Source: Bedellia somnulentella
Taxonomy: Eukaryota > Arthropoda > Insecta > Lepidoptera > Bedelliidae
Assembly (NCBI GenBank): GCA_963576735.1
Contig: OY755198.1
Span: 5,890,001 to 5,954,000, forward strand
Length of the DNA stretch: 64,000 bases
Direction: 5' to 3'
The notes beneath the pieces are model-generated. The model was not told where the DNA came from and did not search any database. It saw nothing but the letters and a program-made list of their open reading frames with translations. Within the stretch, counting starts at the first letter, position 1, and each line of letters opens with the position of its first letter. Shown piece after piece: positions 62,401 through 64,000 of the stretch. Made by a program: the position numbers and the translations under genes.

Positions 62401-63738
62401 AAGCCTCAACATTAAGTTCATGCCTCTTTGAAATAAAGCTTATAAAGAAATAACGAGTGTCTTGATCTTCAAAACGCTTATGTTTTGGACACCTTAAATG
62501 AGTATAATATTAACAAAATACACTGATGATGTCCTCCCACTTTGTTCCCACTGTGGTTTGAGACTGTCTCAAATAATTGAACTAATTGATATGCTACATT
62601 GAGCAACTAAAAATGATAGTTTCTTTTATTTCTGTTGAATTTTATTTCTTTTATAGATTTCATACATACATACATACATATACTCACGGCTATAAATCCC
62701 TAGAAGGGGTAGCCAGAGCTAAGGAATTAGAAAATCCTCAGTCACTTTTGGAAAGTTTGAGGGGAGAAGATGGTAAAATAAAGGTTGCTGGTGATGGGTC
62801 TCCAACCGCATCGCCCAAAAATCACTTATAAAGCCCCTATACCCTTAGTCGCCTCTTACGATCGCCCACGGGTAGAAATAGGGTAGTGTTATTCTAAGCC
62901 GACACTACACGACAATATTTCAATGTGTACAAATATTTACTCTGTGTACAGTACAGTTTATCTTAGTTAACTTTTTAACCATGCTGTTGTTATATGTATT
63001 TTGGGCTTTATTCTAAAACCTATTGTTTGTTAGTAAACATAACATAACATAAACGTTCACGCCGAATATCCCCGAAGGGGTTGGCAGAGGTACTAATACT
63101 TCTGAACATCACGTGACTTTGTCACCTGCTGTTCAGAGTACCCAGTTGTTTTTGTTGTTTTGTTTGTTAGTATGTGTGTTAATTTTGAGTAGAACCTGTT
63201 TAAAACATGTATGAGTTAAAATGTATAAATGAAATAAGATATAAAGGTATTATTAACATTATGTACCTTTTTTCAGGTAACATGTGCTAAGTAGATAATA
63301 CTCTAGATACAAATACTACATACATACATACATATACTCACGGCTATAAATCCCTAGAAGGGGTAGCCAGAGCTAAGGAATGAGAAATTCCTCAGCCACC
63401 TTTGGAAAGTTGAGTGGGGAAAAGATGGTAAAATAAAGGTTGCTGGTGATGGGTCTCCAACCGCATCGCCCAAAAATCCCTTAAAAGCCCCAATACCGTT
63501 AGTCGCCTCTTACGTACACCCACCGGAAGAAATAGGGTAGTGCTATTCTAAGCCACCACTACACAGCTAGTTACAGTTAGCTACACACTATACTAATTAA
63601 TTATATTCTTCGTTCCAGGCTACATAAGAGCCGACGGTCGTTGCGTGGTCCCGCATTTAACTATCGGTCGCAAGAATTACGGTAACGTGTACTACGATTG
63701 TGAGATCGATGTCACCGGATTGGATTTGGATAATTTGG
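33014..63738 (+). CDS. Nup98: Nucleoporin Nup98-96, Nup98 part (23 coding exons, open at 3' end)
   Basis: Coding exons with matching phases: 33014-33056, 34117-34233, 34637-34846, 35439-35573, 37218-37354, 39687-39801, 40460-40549, 41223-41318, 43453-43544, 44217-44355, 45515-45646, 47190-47294, 49632-49725, 50394-50503, 53831-53973, 54260-54399, 55326-55462, 56820-56853, 57395-57480, 58384-58426, 59999-60132, 62230-62337, 63619-63738. This gives about 853 residues. It starts MFNKPTFGSNTSSFG. Residues about 1-168 are FG/GLFG repeats, about 178-235 the GLEBS segment, about 240-500 more FG repeats, 503-560 the segment with HEQILALVARPYGDS and LKPTNPSAVKAAL, then a charged linker with SLFDGLEE. 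From about 800 comes the autoproteolytic domain (GVKLTRPGYYTIPSLDDM, LTIGRKNYGNVYY). Nup98 lines the nuclear pore channel; the precursor cleaves itself to release Nup96. The cleavage site and Nup96 lie beyond the window. Confidence 0.95.
33210..34025 (+). repeat. Rep-A copies in Nup98 intron 1 (coding)
   Basis: Diverged plus-strand pieces at 33213-33325 and 33490-33595, and a fuller copy at 33788-34022. In the last, CCCCACTCAACTTCC and its reverse complement sit at 33933-33971, a short fold-back. Confidence 0.6.
35098..35402 (-). repeat. Rep-L scrap joined to Rep-A
   Basis: 35098-35225 is the last 120 bp of Rep-L, minus strand. 35228-35402 is a Rep-A minus copy with an internal deletion; it ends at CGACACTACACAGC, 36 bp before the acceptor of the next exon. 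Confidence 0.65.
35600..36110 (+). repeat. Rep-E split by a full Rep-C SINE
   Basis: Rep-E sequence stops at GTTAGAATGA (35660) and resumes at AATGAGACAAAAGCATAC (36009). In between is Rep-C with a clear tRNA-like head (GTGGTAGCTCAATGGGTAGA, GTGTTCAAATCCCGGG) and the tail. AATGA is the likely duplicated target. Confidence 0.75.
36395..36735 (-). repeat. Rep-C SINE, full minus copy
   Basis: Reversed tail ACATAACATAACGTTCACGC to the tRNA-like head (GGATTTGAACAC, ATTGGGCTATCACGGT). It is inverted relative to the copy at 35660-36008, about 390 bp away. Confidence 0.8.
36832..37075 (+). repeat. Rep-A, full copy
   Basis: Head GTGTAGTGTCGGCTTAG at 36837 to GTGAGTATATGTATG; few changes from the other young copies. 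Confidence 0.8.
37400..37645 (+). repeat. Rep-A, full copy
   Basis: Complete from GTGTAGTGTCGGCTTAG (37407) to GTGAGTATATGTATG. Its end almost touches the inverted-repeat element at 37655. Confidence 0.8.
37655..38649. mobile_element. 995-bp element with perfect 33-bp inverted ends
   Basis: TTTGCAATAGAATCCAACAA (continuing to 37687) is repeated exactly in reverse at 38617-38649. The outer bases CATACCGT and ACAGTATG suggest longer, partly decayed ends. No ORF over about 80 residues is present, so it is non-autonomous. 38345-38520 contains a block of about 80 bp duplicated in tandem (TAGTACCTATCCTACT, GGGCCATAGTC). No clear target duplication was found. Confidence 0.7.
38925..39175 (+). repeat. 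Rep-A, second subtype
   Basis: The subtype with ACCCGTAGGTAATCGTAAGA and GGGCGATGTGGTTGGAG, in place of GTACGTAAG and GATGCGG. The same subtype recurs at 41452 and 43613. Confidence 0.75.
39325..39562 (-). repeat. Rep-A, minus copy
   Basis: Tail ACATACATACATATACTCAC to CATTCTAAGCCGGC, full length, facing the copy at 38925. Confidence 0.8.
39822..40200 (+). repeat. Rep-A head cut by a retrotransposon tail
   Basis: The first 70 bp of Rep-A (39823-39893) end at AGAGTATATTTAAAAAAAAC, where an A-rich reversed 3' end (CGTTTATTGTGACACAAAG) begins. 39970-40200 is otherwise unremarkable. Confidence 0.5.
40202..40435 (-). repeat. Rep-B, minus copy
   Basis: Core with GGGAATCGAACCCGCG and GAGCTACCGTGTCAATGG, then the outer body shortened before CATGAGGTTTTTATGAAC. 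It ends 25 bp before the acceptor of exon 40460. Confidence 0.75.
40562..40715. repeat. tRNA-like scrap and truncated Rep-A
   Basis: 40570-40622 keeps a tRNA-like 3' half (GGTTGCGGGTTCGATCCCGC). 40630-40712 is the tail end of a minus Rep-A. Confidence 0.5.
40725..40888 (-). repeat. Inverted copy of Nup98 exon 49632-49725
   Basis: 40776-40869 is the exact reverse complement of the 94-bp exon at 49632-49725, with both splice sites. Intron sequence on the donor side also matches for about 50 bp (to about 40725) and on the acceptor side for about 15 bp. It lies on the non-coding strand of the gene, so it cannot be spliced in as coding sequence. It is bounded by Rep-A pieces on both sides. Confidence 0.9.
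40890..41143 (-). repeat. Rep-A, minus copy
   Basis: Full length, from the TATACATACATATACTCACG tail to CCGACACTACACAGC. Confidence 0.8.
41332..41608. repeat. Two Rep-A pieces, tail-out inverted pair
   Basis: The tail half of a minus copy (41332-41450) joins directly to a plus copy (41453-41605), which lacks its own tail. Both lose the shared middle at the junction. Confidence 0.7.
41610..42215. repeat. A-rich LINE tail, Rep-A relic and RTE-like 3' end
   Basis: 41617-41850 is an A-rich reversed 3' end (AAGAAAGAAAGAAAAGACTT). 41905-42000 is a Rep-A relic. 42038-42215 starts CTAGTGGTTCGCCCCGGCTT and ends TCACGAGTTATAAATAG, the 3' end type known from insect RTE-like elements. A related copy lies at 45672-46205. 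Confidence 0.5.
42225..42480 (-). repeat. Rep-A, minus copy
   Basis: Full length. A strongly diverged plus-strand relic (42486-42640) follows. Confidence 0.75.
42640..42995 (+). other. Intron segment with short hairpin
   Basis: GCCTCTCCCAT (from 42816) and ATGGGAGAGGC (to about 42864) can pair over a 27-bp AT-rich loop. The following 42865-42985 is GC-richer than its surroundings and unassigned. No coding evidence. Confidence 0.3.
43005..43350. repeat. Rep-B fold-back with two tRNA-like cores
   Basis: A minus core (43025-43090, GGGTTTGAACCCGCG) and a plus core (43195-43265, TAGCTCAGTTGGCAGATCGA, GGTTCAAACCCCGC) face each other inside one element. The outer ends GTTATTAAAGGAAAGAAAAA and its reverse complement complete the palindrome. 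Confidence 0.75.
43613..43865 (+). repeat. Rep-A, second subtype
   Basis: Full copy from GTGTAGTGTCGGCTTAG (43619) to the TATG tail. 43870-44210, up to the next exon, has no recognised feature. Confidence 0.75.
44443..44695 (-). repeat. Possible retrotransposon ORF fragment
   Basis: A GC-rich minus-strand piece with an open frame of 60 residues (FAEVHIDDFYAIVRKRST, LLRRLQASTNGILRAL). Composition differs from the intron around it. It looks like part of a LINE ORF, but no diagnostic motif is present. Confidence 0.3.
44778..45025 (+). repeat. Rep-A, full copy
   Basis: Complete copy, tail ending in TTATG rather than TATG repeats. Confidence 0.8.
45668..46205 (+). repeat. RTE-like 3' end interrupted by Rep-B and Rep-C pieces
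   Basis: CTAGCTGACCTAACAAACGT (45676) begins it, and CCTACCGAATGTGTATGCAA with ATTTCATTGAAATCCGTTTA (46107-46150) continues it. In between lie a decayed Rep-B core (45770-45880) and the last 100 bp of Rep-C (45915-46020). Confidence 0.55.
46484..46609. repeat. Imperfect hairpin, 126 bp
   Basis: ATTTCTGAATTGAGTATTC at 46484 and GAATACTCAATTCAGAAAT ending at 46609 pair perfectly. Inward, AACTTAAGTATCGTTCTGTC pairs imperfectly with GACAAAACGATACTGAAGTC, leaving a loop of about 15 bases. It could be a small MITE or a miRNA-like hairpin within the Nup98 intron. Confidence 0.6.
46873..47152 (-). repeat. Rep-A, minus copy with A-rich insertion
   Basis: Full length with an extra AAAATAATGAAAAAATAAAA block inside at about 46986-47020. 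Confidence 0.8.
47438..47485. repeat. TA microsatellite
   Basis: Run of TATATA with one TATG interruption. Confidence 0.9.
48075..48385 (-). repeat. Rep-B copy with 13-bp target duplication
   Basis: TCATATTCTTCTC flanks both sides (48068-48080 and 48382-48394). Ends TTATAAATAAAAGATGTTAT and ATAACATCTTTTATTTATAA are inverted. The tRNA-like core is intact in its boxes (GGGTTCGAACCCGCG, GAGCTACAGTGTCAGTTGG). This copy gives the cleanest view of where the repeat begins and ends. Confidence 0.8.
48481..49263 (-). pseudogene. Reverse transcriptase fragment of the LINE
   Basis: Residues about 48-260 of this open frame are a reverse transcriptase finger-palm region with the catalytic Asp of FIDLEKAYD and the YTDD box, both present. 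The first 45 residues do not fit the family and come from the foreign piece near 49170-49263. The palm stops at a frame end right after YTDDQVQLASST, so thumb and C-terminal regions are separate. Confidence 0.75.
49800..50155 (+). repeat. Rep-B remnant and Rep-L scrap
   Basis: 49805-49908 keeps only the outer arms of Rep-B, fused over a deletion. 49940-50150 is a decayed plus-strand Rep-L (AATGTCAAAAGAGGACTACC, TACAAAGTGGCCAGCTATAC). Confidence 0.55.
50524..52979 (-). mobile_element. Young LTR retrotransposon, Gypsy-like, internally deleted
   Basis: Two LTRs of 480 bp each (50524-51003 and 52500-52979) begin TGTTACG and end CGTAACA and look identical base for base. ATAC is duplicated outside (50520-50523 and 52980-52983). 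Read on the minus strand, a primer-binding-like TGGTGACAGAAGTGG follows the 5' LTR after two bases, and a purine run AAGGAGGGGG precedes the 3' LTR. A TATATAAAG box lies in the LTR. Protease, reverse transcriptase, RNase H and the integrase core are missing. It lies in the Nup98 intron between two copies of a duplicated exon. Confidence 0.95.
51020..52474 (-). CDS. Gag fused to integrase C-terminus
   Basis: One open frame of 484 residues from the ATG at 52474; the frame is open upstream to the LTR. It has an N-terminal Ala/Thr-rich part and a coiled coil (about 70-150, heptads such as VEKDVEQMKEQVTTIEKDID). A capsid-like region follows (VPPYDGTTSWSAYRHQFQTV, LLDALESRYGERH, MNLVQAFVDGIRD), and a CCHC knuckle CYGCGKRGHLRLSC near 365. 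Directly after come residues of the integrase C-terminal module (MLVWLHNPTRQKGKSP, NRWEGPYKVVTRINDVTYRI), including the GPY motif. The join is in frame, so everything from protease to integrase core was deleted without breaking translation. It could serve as a capsid protein packaged with help from a full-length relative. Confidence 0.85.
   Translation of the reverse strand: MPVMPKEDGREGVKTRAQKAAEGEQLSEMRSSVTNPRSDIPEETSAVTNAPSTSTAPAAATNTDLAMIVEMLKNIHSEVQGVKQEVRELREEQQTKFSQVLTAVNEVSGRVVTVEKDVEQMKEQVTTIEKDIDDMKTDFRGMEKRVLQLESRPVKVVSGENVVAVHGPRVKVPPYDGTTSWSAYRHQFQTVAAANGWTDEQCLTALTVALRGQALSVIEALPTPSGGFKDLLDALESRYGERHLEHVFRAQLRDRVQRSGEGLQQWALEIEKLVRKAYPSVDPETVEMNLVQAFVDGIRDIEVRTAVRLQHHTSLKDALANALEVEACRQDTRQTHRLREIAEANEDVKVIKAPVGRSTGPICYGCGKRGHLRLSCPLRERMQDVHSLVRENGLHASEKMKTRYDRKANTPRFEEGMLVWLHNPTRQKGKSPKLQNRWEGPYKVVTRINDVTYRIQRQPRGASKIVHIDRLAKYHGSNNTRDEY
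52990..53246. repeat. Rep-A fold-back pair
   Basis: A plus head half (52997-53095) joins a minus head half (53096-53246) in the middle, so both ends carry the GTGTAGTG head and neither has a tail. Confidence 0.75.
53299..53384 (+). other. Duplicate Nup98 exon, frame-compatible alternative
   Basis: 86 bp after an acceptor-like AAACTCAG and before GTGAGA. It encodes GNVHEQILALVASTYGDSAL and YKDITGDSG, against GNVHEQILALVARPYGDSAL in exon 50394-50503. Start phase 2 and end phase 1 equal those of the first copy, so either can join exon 49632-49725 to exon 53831-53973. Splicing both gives a stop, so they would be mutually exclusive. Most differences are synonymous. It lacks the first eight codons (NTLGSSAT) of the other copy. 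The polypyrimidine tract is weak (ACATACACACATAAACTCAG), so use in transcripts is uncertain. Confidence 0.6.
53436..53600 (+). repeat. Diverged Rep-B-like tRNA core
   Basis: ACCATAGCTCAGTTGGCAGA and GGATTCGAGTCC are A and B boxes of a core like Rep-B, but with another 3' body (TTAATTTGCTGAGTTC). Confidence 0.6.
53566..53685. repeat. 120-bp hairpin with long arms
   Basis: GCATGAGGCGTGTGAGAGCG at 53566 and CGCTCTCACACGCCTCATGC ending at 53685 pair exactly. Inward, GTGAGAAGTGAG with CTCACTTCTCAC, and CTGACAGAT with ATCTGTCAG also pair. The loop is about 12 bases. It is a palindromic MITE or a miRNA-like hairpin in the Nup98 intron. Confidence 0.75.
53985..54205 (-). repeat. Rep-A relic and Rep-C scrap
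   Basis: 53985-54140 is a shortened minus Rep-A; 54148-54200 recalls the Rep-C block with CTTCTGAACATTACGTGACA. Confidence 0.55.
54409..54672 (+). repeat. Rep-A with duplicated head
   Basis: GCTGTGTAGTGTCGGCTT is present twice in a row (54411 and 54429) before a full copy. The insertion begins only 11 bp after the end of exon 54260-54399. Confidence 0.8.
54950..55240 (-). repeat. Retrotransposon 3' end
   Basis: TAGAATAGAATAGAATAACTCTTTATTGC followed by A-rich sequence is the reversed 3' end of a LINE or similar element. 54675-54950 shows no feature. Confidence 0.45.
55508..56122. repeat. Rep-A plus and minus copies around a fossil exon
   Basis: A plus copy at 55508-55752 and a minus copy at 55872-56122 flank the decayed exon copy at 55769-55858. 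Confidence 0.75.
55769..55858 (+). pseudogene. Decayed duplicate of Nup98 exon 55326-55462
   Basis: Reads DATSPTNKRTDNKSELSTQ and ISVDYYQ against DPTSPTNTEQRNKQTENRS, ELSTQTDRRASVDYQ in the parent exon. About 90 of 137 bp remain with small losses. The 3' part with the donor is gone and no clean acceptor precedes it, so it should not be spliced. Confidence 0.75.
56160..56710. repeat. Rep-L scrap and full minus Rep-C
   Basis: 56160-56310 keeps the last part of Rep-L (plus). 56348-56708 is Rep-C, minus, of the subtype with ATGGCAGCGCCATCTAGTG, including the tRNA-like head. Confidence 0.7.
57130..57365 (+). repeat. Rep-A, diverged copy after a GT microsatellite
   Basis: 57100-57130 is (GT)n; the Rep-A copy follows with a shortened head (GCCGTGTACTTCCCCTACCC). 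Confidence 0.65.
57572..58318. repeat. Rep-A plus and minus copies
   Basis: 57572-57742 is a plus copy with a middle deletion; 58075-58315 is a minus copy of the second subtype. The stretch between has no recognised feature. Confidence 0.7.
58455..58690 (-). repeat. Rep-C, partial minus copy
   Basis: From CACGCCGAATATCCCCGAAG to GGCCTATCGCCGTTCTAG, then a second GGAGGCAGGCCTGTCACTG piece. 58691-59100 is A-rich with no supported gene; the short frames there are chance. Confidence 0.6.
59165..59420 (+). repeat. Rep-A, full copy
   Basis: Complete young copy from GTGTAGTATCGGCTTAG to the TATG tail. Confidence 0.8.
59627..59960 (+). repeat. Rep-C SINE with intact tRNA-like head
   Basis: Head AACCGTGATAGCCCAGTGGG, B box GTGTTCAAATCCTGGG, body with a short deletion after GGTGAGGGA, and the TTATG tail ending 38 bp before exon 59999. 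Confidence 0.8.
60160..60425. repeat. Rep-L pieces in both orientations
   Basis: 60160-60275 is a minus 3' end; 60325-60412 is a plus 3' end (GATGGATGTAAACGAAGCTA, GTCTCTGCCTACCCCAATGG). Confidence 0.6.
60426..61096 (+). repeat. Short duplication and retrotransposon tail
   Basis: TTAATATATTCGCTTCTYATTATAATRAG occurs near 60419 and 60522, about 100 bp apart. 60733-60850 is the GGAAGAGATC-type retrotransposon tail. No coding signal. Confidence 0.4.
61100..61568. repeat. Rep-A inverted pair
   Basis: A full minus copy (61103-61352) followed by a plus copy lacking its head (61388-61565, second subtype). Confidence 0.75.
61569..62229 (+). other. Intron sequence without gene
   Basis: AT-rich. Only the GGAAGAGATC-type retrotransposon tail at 62095-62200 is recognised, just before exon 62230. 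Confidence 0.4.
62230..63738 (+). other. Nup98 autoproteolytic domain exons
   Basis: Exon 62230-62337 has PTGVKLTRPGYYTIPSLDDM and exon 63619-63738 has GYIRADGRCVVPHLTIGRKN, then YGNVYYDCEIDVTGLDLDNL. These are the first strands of the C-terminal domain that cleaves Nup98 from Nup96. The domain needs further exons to the right. Confidence 0.9.
62655..63570 (-). repeat. Two Rep-A copies and a Rep-C piece
   Basis: 62660-62915 is a Rep-A minus copy (second subtype in its head), 63040-63145 the last 100 bp of Rep-C (minus), and 63318-63568 a full minus Rep-A ending 50 bp before exon 63619. 63739-64000 is intron with nothing recognised. Confidence 0.75.
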
Positions 63739-64000
63739 GTGAGTGACTTTAAAAAATAAAAGAAATGATATTTAAAATTTTGGTTGCATAGAATTGTATT
63801 GGCTGGGTCCAAATTGGCTCATTATGACTAGGCTATATTTGGTGAATAGTGAAAATTTTCGATACAGTTATTATTTACAAATAAATGATTTTTGATTCAA
63901 ATGAATTAAGATTAAACCCTAAAATTATCTGAAAAAAAAAGTATTCTAAATGTTAAATGAGGTCATCACCTAGGTTTGTTTCAAATTTAAATCTGTCTAG

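Noticed and set aside
63277..63295. Alternative last exon of Nup98
   Set aside because: TTTTTTCAG at 63269-63277 is a good acceptor and the frame would end after three codons (AACATGTGC then TAA). No conserved sequence or nearby poly(A) signal supports it.

Overview
The window looks like nuclear DNA of an insect, most likely a moth or butterfly (inference). It is AT-rich, its genes are split by many introns with GT-AG borders, it carries insect-type ZAD and THAP zinc-finger genes, and most of the non-coding sequence is interspersed repeats of lepidopteran style (tRNA-like SINEs, short elements with TATG or TTATG tails, mariner). Nothing bacterial is present.

Host genes. (1) At the left edge, on the minus strand, are four exons of a ZAD zinc-finger gene (770-2948), open at its 3' end. 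(2) A single-exon MOSPD2-like gene (CRAL-TRIO, MSP and membrane anchor; 22883-24253, minus). (3) A three-exon HINT3-type histidine triad gene (27699-30197, minus). (4) Divergent from HINT3, and filling the right half, is Nup98-96: 23 coding exons from 33014 to 63738 give about 853 residues, namely GLFG/FG repeats, the GLEBS (Rae1-binding) segment, a linker, and the start of the autoproteolytic domain. The gene runs off the right edge. Its introns hold most of the repeats. Three exon duplications lie inside it: a frame-compatible alternative exon, an identical inverted exon copy, and a decayed exon copy.

Mobile DNA. 3379-5218 is a P-element-like transposon with 20-bp perfect inverted ends and an 8-9 bp target duplication; it carries a two-exon THAP gene. 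A 262-bp deletion derivative sits at 19550-19811 with its own 8-bp duplication. 6498-8182 is a decayed Transib (RAG1-like) element with an RSS-like CACAGTG end. 10212-11508 is a complete but frameshifted mariner. 16178-18958 is a 2.8-kb element with inverted ends of about 250 bp, enclosing a second THAP gene that has a frameshift. 50524-52979 is a very young LTR retrotransposon whose two 480-bp LTRs look identical and whose only ORF joins Gag directly to the integrase C-terminus. 47510-49610 holds a broken non-LTR retrotransposon.

Repeat names used below. Rep-A: about 250 bp, head GTGTAGTGTCGGCTTAG, tail GTGAGTATATGTATG; more than 35 copies. Rep-B: fold-back repeat with a tRNA-like core. Rep-C: tRNA-headed SINE of about 350 bp with a TTATG tail. 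Rep-E: short palindromic MITE with the core GATGGCTGTTTTATACCA. Rep-L: 3' end of a non-LTR retrotransposon encoding the peptide WRSIVSAYPNGN.

All calls were made by eye from the sequence. Splice sites, repeat edges and family names were not checked by any search.
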